DNA from: Cytophagales bacterium
GTDB taxonomy: Bacteria > Bacteroidota > Bacteroidia > Cytophagales > Bernardetiaceae
DNA length: 64,000 bases
NCBI GenBank assembly: GCA_004293815.1
Contig: RDZD01000027.1
Coordinates: 3,260 to 67,259 of the forward strand
Reading direction: 5' to 3'
A model generated the notes under the pieces. The model saw only the letters and a program-made list of their open reading frames with translations. It was not told the DNA's origin and did not search any database. The position numbers and the translations under genes were made by a program. Each line of letters begins with the position of its first letter. Positions within the stretch are counted from its first letter, which is position 1. Shown piece after piece: positions 29,853-39,906 of the stretch.

Positions 29853-31223
29853 TTATTGGCATTTACCACTACACATTTCCTGCAAAATATTTCCCTTTTC
29901 ATCCAGCAACCTCACTTTAAACTTTGCGTTAGGGCCTTGCGTGTGTTGGTATACAAAAGGAATACCTTTAGCACCAGCCCCCAGCTTGCTGTCTTCATAC
30001 ACCACCCAAATGATTTGTTCTTGCTCATCCACCACCACTAGGCGAGTGTGTTCATAGGTCTGCTTGAGATTGACGTTGAGCGTGCCTCTTTTGACAATCT
30101 TGTCATACTTTTTGGCTTCTGAATTGGTGTTTGGAATCTTTTGGCTCACAATCGTTTTGCCGTCTGCTGTATTCTTGATTTTAAAATAAAAACCTTGGTA
30201 AAGCGGCAGATCACGGCAACCCTCAAAGGAACTTTCATGAAAGCCCTTACCCAGTCTGTAGTCTTTAGCTAATGGCGCGTAGAGATTGTCAAGCGAGTCG
30301 TATACGCCCACATTAGCCAGTACATTATCTGGCAAATCATAAGAAATAGAAGCAGCACGGTTCATTTTGCGAAGCGGTGTGTAAGTAGAGTTTTTGTCTA
30401 TTATTTTTTCTGCCAGCACCTTGTCGCCGCTCATGAGCTTAGCCGTATACACACGAGCAGGGTCTTGATAATGAGCAAAACCAAACTTGAACTGATAGTA
30501 GCCATCTTTCATTGGGTAATCTTCAAAAGAAGTCTGCATGAGGCGGTTGGCTTGGTCATAAATACAAAGTTTTATGGGCATCTCTTTAGGCGACAAATAC
30601 TCAATGCTGGCACTCATAAAAGTCAGTTCATGCGACTTAGGATTGATGTTGAACATGTGAGCGGGCACTCCTGTAAGCTCAGCGAGCAATGGAATCAGAG
30701 CTTTAATTTTGGCCGTATCCTTGCCGTAAATATCTTCTATGCTGTTCTTATTAGCCACAGACCAGACCATAGATTGAGCCGTAGACTCGTAGTAAGAAAT
30801 ACTCGAAAGCTTTTGAGCAAGCCTAAAAAGAGGGTTTTTGGCATCAAGAAGAGTAGTTTTAAATACAGCGTTCCGATAAGGACTCCCATTACTAGACTCT
30901 GTACACATGGTTCTGACATCAATTTTTTTATTTTCTTTGGACTGAAGTACAATGAGCCGTTCTTCTACCATCAATAAGTTTTGGAGCTGCTCTTCTTCGG
31001 CTACGAAGAGTGTGCCTGCGTCTATGCGTATCTGCAAGGGGCGAGTTTGCATGTTTTTTATGAGCAAAGACACACAAAAACCGTTGTAGCCTCCGTTCCC
31101 CGAAGCGGCTACTTCTACCAAGCGGTTTTGTATGGCTTGCTGTAAAGACATGGGGGGGGCTTGGGCTGATGTCTTGGCTAGCAATCCCAACAAAAACACA
31201 AAAAATAACGAAACTGCTTTCAT
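29853..31223 (-). CDS. secreted protein of unknown function, 456 aa
   Basis: Not recognised. A clear signal peptide (MKAVSLFFVFLLGLLAKTSA, cleaved before QAPP) marks it as exported. The first third has mixed helices and a probable disulfide pair, and the remainder looks beta-rich, in repeated Ig-like or beta-sandwich segments (for example PIKLCIYDQANRLMQTSFED and GTLNVNLKQTYEHTRLVVVD). No catalytic motif or sorting domain is visible, and it ends in CSGKCQ. It is convergent with the TerD gene and 114 bp downstream of the GNAT gene. Confidence 0.75.
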   Translation of the reverse strand: MKAVSLFFVFLLGLLAKTSAQAPPMSLQQAIQNRLVEVAASGNGGYNGFCVSLLIKNMQTRPLQIRIDAGTLFVAEEEQLQNLLMVEERLIVLQSKENKKIDVRTMCTESSNGSPYRNAVFKTTLLDAKNPLFRLAQKLSSISYYESTAQSMVWSVANKNSIEDIYGKDTAKIKALIPLLAELTGVPAHMFNINPKSHELTFMSASIEYLSPKEMPIKLCIYDQANRLMQTSFEDYPMKDGYYQFKFGFAHYQDPARVYTAKLMSGDKVLAEKIIDKNSTYTPLRKMNRAASISYDLPDNVLANVGVYDSLDNLYAPLAKDYRLGKGFHESSFEGCRDLPLYQGFYFKIKNTADGKTIVSQKIPNTNSEAKKYDKIVKRGTLNVNLKQTYEHTRLVVVDEQEQIIWVVYEDSKLGAGAKGIPFVYQHTQGPNAKFKVRLLDEKGNILQEMCSGKCQ

Positions 31224-31337
31224 AGGTTTTCCAATTAAATTATAAGGTTGGTTTGTAAGTAATGCGACACGAAATCAATAAGGTAACCTTATGGCAAAAA
31301 GTTTTTAGGCTGATAAAATATGAGTGCCGCCGTGGCA

Positions 31338-31763
31338 CTATAAAAGACTGGTTTCGCGAGCAAAATGCAAAGAGGCAATCTCTAAACCGCTGTTTAGATA
31401 AAGTCGGTGAGCGTCTTTGCGCTGAAAGCCTGAGTCCAACGAAATTTGATCATAGCCTTCCTCTTTGGCCACTTTTTTGAGATGCGTGAGCAAAAGCTGC
31501 CCGTAGCCTTTGCGGCGATGCCCTGAGTGGGTTATCAAATCATCAATATAAAGTGTTTTGCCACTGAACAAAAAGTTCAGACATCTGTATCCAGCTATGC
31601 TGAAAGCAAGCTTGTCATCACCCACAAATACAATCTTGTAGCCCTCGGCAAATAAAACTGGCAACAAATGCCGTAGGCGCGTGGGTGTTAGGTGTGTCCT
31701 CAACTCAAGCAAAGTCGGAATGAGTTTGTCTATGTCTGCCGTCGTAGCGACTTGTATTTCCAT
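31338..31763 (-). CDS. GNAT family N-acetyltransferase
   Basis: Small acetyl-CoA-dependent acetyltransferase of 141 residues. The core is intact: beta4 LYIDDLITHSGHR, the acetyl-CoA pyrophosphate loop RRKGYGQLLL (Q/RxxGxG/A), and beta5-helix ISLDSGFQRKDAHRLYLNSG. The acceptor substrate cannot be predicted. A -7-like box TAACTTTG on the minus strand (31811-31818) lies about 48 bp upstream, without a good -33 partner. Single gene. Confidence 0.9.
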   Translation of the reverse strand: MEIQVATTADIDKLIPTLLELRTHLTPTRLRHLLPVLFAEGYKIVFVGDDKLAFSIAGYRCLNFLFSGKTLYIDDLITHSGHRRKGYGQLLLTHLKKVAKEEGYDQISLDSGFQRKDAHRLYLNSGLEIASLHFARETSLL

Positions 31764-31897
31764 GTTCGAGTCAGTTAAGCTTTAATTTATCCTTAAAAGT
31801 TTTATACATACAAAGTTACATTTTTTTGATAACTCCTGACATTTTTTTACTTCAAAGATAGAAGCCAACAACAAACTTTGTGCTACAAGACTCAAAC

Positions 31898-32293
31898 CTA
31901 TTTTTTGCTCACCTTAGGCTTTTCAAAAAATGAGTAGCCACGCCCAGCCCAATAATGCCAATCTTTGATGGCTTCGGCGGCTTCCTCGTCCACATTGATG
32001 CCTTCTAGCTGAGCCAAAGGCACGCTCAAAACTTCACTGTCCCATTCTACATCAACCATAATCCCAAACTTGCACTCATCTTCAGAAGATAAGTCAAGCA
32101 CTTCCACAATATCGTTCTTTCCCAAAGGCGAATTTCTGCGCTTTTGGATAGAAGAACCCTTGAAAGGAAAAGAAAGACGGTCTTGCAAATAATAGTACCA
32201 AGCAGAAAGCCTTTGATGCCCTGTGGTACAGTCCACTAAGATTTCTTTTTTAATTTTTGATTCTCGTTCGTCGTCTAATGCTGTGATTTCCAT
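31898..32293 (-). CDS. CcbP-like calcium-binding protein
   Basis: Resembles the CcbP family (first described as a calcium-binding protein regulating heterocyst formation in Anabaena). Family marks are the AWYYYLQDRLSFPF helix, SPLGKNDIVEVLDL, the acidic VDVEWDSEVLSVPLAQLEGI strand region and the closing AIKDWHYWAGRGYSF. 131 residues, cytoplasmic. In a non-cyanobacterial host the role is unknown, and calcium binding is inferred only from the family. A good promoter lies just upstream, and the gene is divergent from katG. Confidence 0.75.
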   Translation of the reverse strand: MEITALDDERESKIKKEILVDCTTGHQRLSAWYYYLQDRLSFPFKGSSIQKRRNSPLGKNDIVEVLDLSSEDECKFGIMVDVEWDSEVLSVPLAQLEGINVDEEAAEAIKDWHYWAGRGYSFFEKPKVSKK

Positions 32294-32323
32294 ATACAGA
32301 TGCTACATATTGGGAACAGACTG

Positions 32324-32354
32324 CAAATTTACGTTTAAAACATGGCTTTGCAAA
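32324..32354 (-). promoter_or_regulatory. promoter of the CcbP-like gene
   Basis: On the minus strand TTTG (32351-32354), 19 nt, TAAATTTG (32324-32331) matches the consensus perfectly. The start is predicted near 32317, about 24 nt before the ATG at 32293. Confidence 0.7.
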
Positions 32355-32374
32355 TCTTGGCTTATATTTTTTTG

Positions 32375-32408
32375 ACTAAAAAAATTTAGTAAGCTTCATT
32401 ATGAAGCT
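32375..32408. promoter_or_regulatory. two adjacent dyads between the CcbP-like gene and katG
   Basis: ACTAAA-AAAA-TTTAGT (32375-32390) is followed directly by AGCTTCAT-T-ATGAAGCT (32392-32408), both perfect. They lie upstream of the minus-strand -33 element and about 270 bp before katG. They may be operator sites for a regulator of one or both genes; this is inference. Confidence 0.35.
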
Positions 32409-34877
<2,469 letters not shown>

Positions 34878-34895
34878 TACCCTTTGATATGACAC

Positions 34896-34937
34896 CAAAA
34901 GAGGCTTGACCGAATCGCTTTGGTCAAGCCTCTTTTG
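34896..34937. terminator. terminator between katG and the NLR-like gene
   Basis: Perfect 16-bp stem CAAAAGAGGCTTGACC (34896-34911) and GGTCAAGCCTCTTTTG (34922-34937), 10-nt loop. A-rich on the left arm and T-rich on the right arm, so it can act in both directions: after katG and after the convergent TPR array. Confidence 0.88.
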
Positions 34938-34990
34938 CTTTGGTGATGATAGAAAGAATACTAACAATCTCTTTTTGACGCAATTTCTTT

Positions 34991-35470
34991 TTAAGAGAGA
35001 TTTAAATCAAGTGCTTTTAATAGTCTTTTCACTTCTTGAAGATCGCTACGAAATACCGAATAATCAGAGAAGGCTTCGCAAAGCTGCGATAAAAGCTCCT
35101 GCCCCTTCACTAAATACAATCTCGCGTTATCTAAGTTCCTTTGGACAGAATAGATATTCCCTAGTTTGCAATAAGAAATCGCCAAGTGGCGAGAGAAATC
35201 CACATTGCTTGGCTCTAAGCGGCTGAGACTCTCAAATATATCAAAATCCTTTTCATAAAATGCTAAGGCTTGGGTTAAGTTCCCTTGAGCAGAGTAGATA
35301 TCCCCTAATTCGCCGTACGAAATCGCCAAGTTGCGAGAGAAATTTACATTGCTTGGCTCTAAGCGGCGGAGCTGCTCAAATATTTCACGAGTCTTGCCAA
35401 GCCACTCTAAGGCTTTGTTTAAGTTCCCTTTGGCAGAATAGATATTCCCTAATTTGCTATATGAAACCCC
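34991..35470 (-). pseudogene. detached C-terminal TPR repeats of the NLR-like gene
   Basis: About 160 codons of TPR sequence in the same reading frame as the NTPase start, but cut off from it by two frameshifts. It holds more 48-residue units (for example LAISYGELGDIYSAQGNLTQ and LAISYCKLGNIYSVQRNL) and ends in a non-repeat cap with LQEVKRLLKALDLNLS and the stop at 34991. A TTG at 35329 could start a short product, but the frame is open further upstream to about 35470, where a missing base separates it from the preceding repeats. Without the two indels the whole protein would be about 769 residues. Confidence 0.8.
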
Positions 35471-35781
35471 AATCCGCGAGAGAAACCCACATTGCTTGGT
35501 TCTAAGCAGCTGAGACTCTCAGATATGTCACAAGCCTTTTCATACAGCTCTAAGGCTTGGTCTAAGTCCCCTTTGGTATCGTAGACATCCCCTAAGTTGC
35601 TATACGAAATCGCCAATTCGCGAGAGAAATTTACATTGCTTGGCTCTAAGCTGCTGAGACTCTCAAATATGCCAAGACCCTTTTTATAAAACGCTAAGGC
35701 TTGGTTCAAGTCCCCTTGGGCAGAGTAGATATCCCCTAATTTGCAGTACGCCCCCCCCCAATCCGCGAGAGAAATCCACAT
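35449..35781 (-). pseudogene. frameshifted TPR segment of the NLR-like gene
   Basis: Middle TPR segment lying in a reading frame offset by one base from the rest. It carries two full repeats (YCKLGDIYSAQGDLNQALAF and LAISYSNLGDVYDTKGDLDQ) and ends at a stop soon after GLGFHIAN, where the repeat pattern shows a missing base. It joins to the upstream NTPase if the nine-base C tract at 35751-35759 loses one base. It is not a separate gene; its apparent start lies inside a repeat. Confidence 0.85.
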
Positions 35782-37300
35782 TGCTTGGCTCTATGAGGCT
35801 GAGACTCTCACATATTTCAAGATCCTTTTTATAAAACTCTAAGGCTTTTTTCAAATTCCCTTGAATATGATAAATCCTGCCTAAGTTACTATATGAAGCT
35901 GCCAACTCGCGAGAGAATTCTACATTGCTTGGCTCTAAGCCGCTGAGCTGCTCAGATATTTCACGATACTTTTCAAAAAACTCTAAGGCTTTACTAAGAT
36001 TGCCCATTATTTCTTCAAGTCGACCAATATGATTAAATAAAATAGTAACCTTCAAATGTATATTTGCAATATATTTTGTCACACTTTGGGCATAATGGCT
36101 ATACAAAGTAGCTGATTGGTAGTTCTCTTTGCGGTAGTTTTCTTCTGTTGGATCTAGTTTATTGCACAAAACATCTATCATTTTCTCACAGTCCCCAAAC
36201 AGCCTTTCTTGGTTCTTATACCTTGTAATTCCCTGCACCACAGGGCTTACTCTGTAGCTTTTGGTGTTTTTTTCAAATTCTATCCAGCCCTCTTTTGTGA
36301 GTTTTTCTAAACTGTCTTCAAAGGTTTCGGAATTGAGCAAGGTTTCCAAGCTCGCAAAAGCGATACTTTCGGGAGGCAAAACCGCAAAAGCAGACAGCAA
36401 AGCTATTTCAGCTTCGCTTAGCTCGCTCAAATCGTACATGGCTAAGATGATTACTTCGGGCTTTTCGTGTCGCAGTCCTGTGCCTTTTGCTTGGTAAGCT
36501 GTGTCTACTTCTTGGCTTTTGCTGAGGTCAAGCAAACTCTTTTTCAAATCTTCGTGCAGAGCTTGTAAGCTATAATTTAGCCTGTTTCTGTTAAAGTTAT
36601 TCAGGTTTTTTGCCAACAGTTCCATGACTAAGGTATTGCCCCCAACTGCCTCAAAAATTTCATAAAATAAAGTTTCGTCTGCTGGTTCGTAATAGTCATA
36701 ATTTTGTTTAAATACTTTTAGAGCAGTCTTTTCGTCCAAAGCACTCAACGGGTATGTGTCTGTATTGGTAAATTTTTCTAAGCGAGAAGTCAGCAAGATA
36801 TGGAAATTTAAGCATCTGCTCAAAGCCACTACATACTTGCCCAAGTCTTCGGCATCATCGGCGTTGTCCAAAATCAACAAACAAGGCTTGTTTAAGGCAG
36901 TAATGTGTGTAAACAAGACTTCAAGACGTTGCTCATCGGGCATTTCGTTAGGAAAACTGATTTGTAAGGCTGGAGCAAGCCTTAATAATTCATCTGCAAT
37001 GCCATTGCCCACATACAATACGCCCAGATGGGTGTATTCGCGTTCATATTTTAGCCAGTACTTGGCTGCAAAGGTGGTTTTTCCCATGCCTCCTTGCCCT
37101 TTTATAAGGATCGGCAAACCACTTCCACCAAAAAGTTTATCGTGGACTTCTTGCAAAGCCTTTTCCCTACCCTCAAAAATATTTGTGTTTAAAGGCGGCG
37201 TTGTGAGGTAAGCGGGAATTTTCTTATTGCCGTAGTGGATATGAATATCACCCTTATTGACACCTACTGCAAAACCTTTTTCTCCTTGCTCAATTTTCAC
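35684..37300 (-). CDS. NLR-like STAND NTPase with TPR array (truncated by frameshift)
   Basis: Signal-transduction NTPase of the NB-ARC/STAND type. Residues 3-22 form a short Gly-rich motif (IEQGEKGFAVGVNKGDIHIH) matching the tail of the preceding effector. The NTPase follows: Walker A GQGGMGKT (68-75), Walker B LLILDNAD (141-148), sensor LLTSR (169-173) and a GLPL-like GGNTLVMELL near 221. A winged-helix-like region leads to TPR units from about residue 415. The start is GTG, 12 bp after the effector stop. After SNVDFSRGL the frame shifts in a run of nine G (minus strand) and ends in unrelated residues, so this frame gives 538 residues instead of about 769. The architecture and pairing suggest a phage-defence or allorecognition NLR; that is inference. 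Confidence 0.88.
   Translation of the reverse strand: MKIEQGEKGFAVGVNKGDIHIHYGNKKIPAYLTTPPLNTNIFEGREKALQEVHDKLFGGSGLPILIKGQGGMGKTTFAAKYWLKYEREYTHLGVLYVGNGIADELLRLAPALQISFPNEMPDEQRLEVLFTHITALNKPCLLILDNADDAEDLGKYVVALSRCLNFHILLTSRLEKFTNTDTYPLSALDEKTALKVFKQNYDYYEPADETLFYEIFEAVGGNTLVMELLAKNLNNFNRNRLNYSLQALHEDLKKSLLDLSKSQEVDTAYQAKGTGLRHEKPEVIILAMYDLSELSEAEIALLSAFAVLPPESIAFASLETLLNSETFEDSLEKLTKEGWIEFEKNTKSYRVSPVVQGITRYKNQERLFGDCEKMIDVLCNKLDPTEENYRKENYQSATLYSHYAQSVTKYIANIHLKVTILFNHIGRLEEIMGNLSKALEFFEKYREISEQLSGLEPSNVEFSRELAASYSNLGRIYHIQGNLKKALEFYKKDLEICESLSLIEPSNVDFSRGLGGGVLQIRGYLLCPRGLEPSLSVL
35751..35759 (-). repeat. homopolymer tract (C9 on plus strand) in the TPR array
   Basis: Nine consecutive C inside the coding repeat. 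Eight (or eleven) would keep the TPR frame. The intact repeats have AAATCGCC at this place, so the tract replaces variable sequence at a repeat boundary. It is a candidate slippage site for on/off switching. Confidence 0.8.
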
Positions 37301-37312
37301 ACTCTAATTTAG

Positions 37313-37909
37313 TTAGGTGACATTGAGATTTATAGTCCCTTCATTTTTGGCAATCGCAATACTTTTTTCTCCCTCTTGCACAATACTGATACCTTCCGAT
37401 TGTTTGTCCTTTTGTGCTTCTGTTGTAGTATAATCTTCTTTGTAATAACGATTCAATTCCTTTTCAATTTTTAGCAGCAAGCTGTCATGGTGTTCATATT
37501 TCTCCCAGAAATATGCCTCTTCGGGAATAGCAGTCAAATATTTGGTAAAATCTATTAGACTTTGTTCTTGTTTTTCGCGCTCAATAAGTTTTTGATACAC
37601 ATAAACCTTGGGTTTTCCTGTTTCTTTAAATCGCTTTTTAGCCATAGTATATTCCTCGAGAGTATACTTTCCGACTTTTGTCCAAATTAGCATCACAAAT
37701 ATATCCGATGTTGGTATGATTTTGTTGTACTCATCCTGCGACCTTGTACGAGACATTGCTGTAGAAGTGTCTTCCCATAGCTCAAGTTTCAGATAAGGTT
37801 TTCCGTCTTTTTGCCACTCGTTATTTTTTCGGCGGATAAAGACTTCAAACTTTTCACGGTCAGCTGCTAGCTCCTTGGACGACGCCAAAAATAATGTGAT
37901 TGGACGCAT
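37313..37909 (-). CDS. TIR/DUF4062-like effector with C-terminal signalling motif
   Basis: A 198-residue protein whose first ~105 residues look like the TIR/DUF4062 fold: strand ITLFLASSKELAADREKFE, strand LKLELWED, helix with SQDEYNKIIPTSDIFVMLI, and KVGKYTLEEYTMAKKRF with candidate active Glu at 85-86. A helical part follows to about 160. The last 25 residues (174-198, starting ISIVQEGEKSIAIAKNEG) form a short strand-turn motif similar to the N-terminus of the next protein. It is translated just ahead of the NLR-like NTPase with a 12-bp gap. I infer an effector, possibly NAD- or nucleotide-directed, recruited by the NTPase; the enzymatic activity is not shown. Confidence 0.75.
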   Translation of the reverse strand: MRPITLFLASSKELAADREKFEVFIRRKNNEWQKDGKPYLKLELWEDTSTAMSRTRSQDEYNKIIPTSDIFVMLIWTKVGKYTLEEYTMAKKRFKETGKPKVYVYQKLIEREKQEQSLIDFTKYLTAIPEEAYFWEKYEHHDSLLLKIEKELNRYYKEDYTTTEAQKDKQSEGISIVQEGEKSIAIAKNEGTINLNVT

Positions 37910-37948
37910 AAATGTAGGCTATGATTTTGGTTAAAATATCACCAAATA

Positions 37949-37983
37949 GGTAATCCAAAAATAAAAACTATTTTTGGATTACC
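37949..37983. promoter_or_regulatory. perfect 15-bp dyad overlapping a promoter-like site
   Basis: GGTAATCCAAAAATA (37949-37963) and TATTTTTGGATTACC (37969-37983), 5-nt loop. On the minus strand the sequence TATTTTTG (37956-37963) is a -7 box, with TTTG 22 nt upstream (37986-37989), giving a candidate promoter for the effector-NTPase pair inside the dyad. The dyad could instead be the terminator of the anti-sigma-like gene ending at 38039. Both readings fit the position. Confidence 0.55.
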
Positions 37984-38038
37984 CTCAAAAAATCACGATA
38001 TTTTTCAGAAAACCAAGTAACTCTGAAGAGTTTAAGGC

Positions 38039-39181
38039 TTACTTCAAACTTTTTAGTAAGGTTTCGGCTTGCAAGCGGTAAGAGGGGACTGTTTTAAGAA
38101 TAGCCAGTTCTTTTTTTGCCTCGTTGTTGCGCTTGAGTTTGACTAAAGTATTGGCCTTGAGCCACAAAAACTCGGGATAGAGTTCAGTTTTAGGAGCTAC
38201 TTTCAAACTGTTGATGAGTTTCAGAGCTTTTTGATAGCGTTCTTGTTCAAAGAGCTTGTTGGCCTCATCTAATCTGCTTTTTAAATTGTCTTGCTGGGTC
38301 TGCGACACCTCCACCTCTTTACTTTTCCTTTCCATATTTTTTTTGAGTGGTACACTGTTGCCAGCAGAGGCATCTTCCGCGGAGGTTTTGTTGTCTGCGT
38401 AATTATCAGCCTCTTCGTCTGCGGCTTCTGTGTTGGCTGTAACGGGAACAATACTTTCTTCTGGCGTTGGCTCTGCGCCAGCATTTGTCTTGGCGGAGGC
38501 CTCATCGGCTTTAGCTTTGTCGGTGGTTTCTTGCGAAACGCCTCTGTTTTTGTTCTCAAGCTCCAAAGAGAGATTAGAGAGGTTTCTAGACCGCGTGTGT
38601 GTAACAGATGACGTTGCTTCTTTTTGGGGTTTATTGTTCAACGTCAAATTGTCAGTAGCGAGGGTGGTCTTTTGTGTGACAGTCGCCATATCGGAGGTAG
38701 GAGCAGAGGGCATAGATTTGGCCCGCTGTGCTTCCGAAACCACTTTTTCATAAGCCATAGTGGGGCTTTCTTGGAGGGTCTCTTGGGCAGTATCGCCAGC
38801 AGATTTGGTGTTTTGTTGCAGAATGTGGACGGTCAGATAGGTACTCACCGCCAAAAGCAGAAGCGTAGCAGCCACAGCCCAGTTGGTGGTGTTTTGCTTG
38901 AGCAACAAGCTAGGCCGTTTGTTGAGACGCTTATGAAGTTTGGCGTTAATTTCTAACTCTATCTGAATGAGTCTGTTGGGTGGCTGTATATTCACAAGCC
39001 CCTCCAAAGACTCTGTACCAAGACTGTCATTAAGCAGTTGTTCCTCAAGTTTGTGCTGGTCTTTGGTGCTGAGATGTCCATTCAGATATAAGCGAAGCTG
39101 GTCGGCACTAGGGGAGTGCTGAACAGGCTCCGCCAAATGTTTTTCTATAATTTTTTTAAGTTTGTCGTCTGGCTCTTTCAT
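38039..39181 (-). CDS. anti-sigma-like membrane protein with C-terminal TPR
   Basis: Probable partner of the ECF sigma factor encoded 24 bp upstream. The N-terminal ~90 residues are cytoplasmic and helical, with a segment SADQLRLYLNGHLSTKDQHK that resembles the start of anti-sigma domains but without the zinc-binding cysteines of ZAS proteins. One membrane helix follows (WAVAATLLLLAVSTYLTVHI, about 101-120). After a long Ser/Thr/Ala/Glu-rich low-complexity linker come periplasmic TPR-like helices (LDEANKLFEQERYQKALKLI onward). The role as anti-sigma factor is inferred from topology and neighbourhood. Confidence 0.75.
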   Translation of the reverse strand: MKEPDDKLKKIIEKHLAEPVQHSPSADQLRLYLNGHLSTKDQHKLEEQLLNDSLGTESLEGLVNIQPPNRLIQIELEINAKLHKRLNKRPSLLLKQNTTNWAVAATLLLLAVSTYLTVHILQQNTKSAGDTAQETLQESPTMAYEKVVSEAQRAKSMPSAPTSDMATVTQKTTLATDNLTLNNKPQKEATSSVTHTRSRNLSNLSLELENKNRGVSQETTDKAKADEASAKTNAGAEPTPEESIVPVTANTEAADEEADNYADNKTSAEDASAGNSVPLKKNMERKSKEVEVSQTQQDNLKSRLDEANKLFEQERYQKALKLINSLKVAPKTELYPEFLWLKANTLVKLKRNNEAKKELAILKTVPSYRLQAETLLKSLK

Positions 39182-39205
39182 TGTTTGTGTAGTGGCTGCT
39201 GTGTT

Positions 39206-39835
39206 TTATGGGTTGGTTAAAATCCAAAATGCGAGCAAAATACTGAGCTTTTCCATCTTGATTTTAAGATTTCTTTTGCCATTTTGGATATAACTTTTTA
39301 CCTGACTTATGGAGTAGCCAGTTTGATTTGTAATTTCCTGATAGCTTTTTTCTTCTAAAAAAAACAACTCCAAACAAACTCTTTGCTCAGCATTGAGGCT
39401 CTCGAGTGCTGTGCCAAGTTTTTGGATTTGAGCTTCTTGCTCTTCTTCGGAGTCGTTTGTATAAAGATGCAGAGAGGCCATGTTTTCCATAGAATCGCCT
39501 GTTAAATTTTCAATATTCTCAGTTTGCGCATGGCTTTTGTGTTTGCGCAGCTCCATGAGGCAAAAATTGCGGCTCACGGTGTGTAGCCAAGCTCTGAAGT
39601 TTTCTATGGGGTGTTTTTTGAGGCTGCTGAGTAATTTCTGAAAGATTTCAAGGGTAGCGTCTTTGCTTTCCTCTTCGTTTTTGAGGTACTTCATGCACAC
39701 CCCAAAAACCATAAGAGTGTATCTTTCAAACAGCACCGATGCGGCTTTTTCATCAGCATCGTTCTTGTATTTGAGTACAAGCTCTTCGTCGGTGAGGTCT
39801 TTATGGCTCTTACCAAACAGTTTGATGAACATCAT
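39206..39835 (-). CDS. ECF-type RNA polymerase sigma factor
   Basis: Alternative sigma factor of 209 residues. Region 2 is seen at FERYTLMVFGVCMKYLKNEE with the helix DATLEIFQKLL and the -10 contact part around NFRAWLHTVSRNFCLMELRK. Region 4 is LESLNAEQRVCLELFFLEEK followed by the helix-turn-helix YQEITNQTGYSISQVKSYIQ. A variable linker lies between. No sigma-1 region, as expected for group 4. It is followed by the anti-sigma-like gene in an operon. The gene has its own perfect housekeeping promoter; self-regulation cannot be judged. Confidence 0.93.
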   Translation of the reverse strand: MMFIKLFGKSHKDLTDEELVLKYKNDADEKAASVLFERYTLMVFGVCMKYLKNEEESKDATLEIFQKLLSSLKKHPIENFRAWLHTVSRNFCLMELRKHKSHAQTENIENLTGDSMENMASLHLYTNDSEEEQEAQIQKLGTALESLNAEQRVCLELFFLEEKSYQEITNQTGYSISQVKSYIQNGKRNLKIKMEKLSILLAFWILTNP

Positions 39836-39874
39836 CTTAAGATTAATACCACATCTTTGAAAAATACAACTTCA

Positions 39875-39906
39875 CAAAGATAAAAAAATTAAACAAAGCA
39901 AGCAAA
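39875..39906 (-). promoter_or_regulatory. promoter of the ECF sigma operon
   Basis: On the minus strand TTTG (39903-39906), 20 nt, TATCTTTG (39875-39882): a perfect consensus match. The start is predicted near 39868, about 33 nt before the ATG. Confidence 0.8.

Larger units (their letters stand above)
35190..35960 (-). repeat. 144-bp tandem coding repeats (48-aa TPR units)
   Basis: The marker CATTGCTT (encoding part of EPSNV) recurs at 35203, 35347, 35490, 35634, 35779 and 35923. Spacings are 144, 143, 144, 145 and 144 bp. The unit is a 34-residue TPR plus a 14-residue connector around LEPSNVDFSR. The 143 and 145 spacings reveal one missing and one extra base. Confidence 0.92.

Noticed and set aside
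31262..31480. 72-codon plus-strand frame
   Set aside because: It overlaps the end of the GNAT gene on the other strand and carries no motif.
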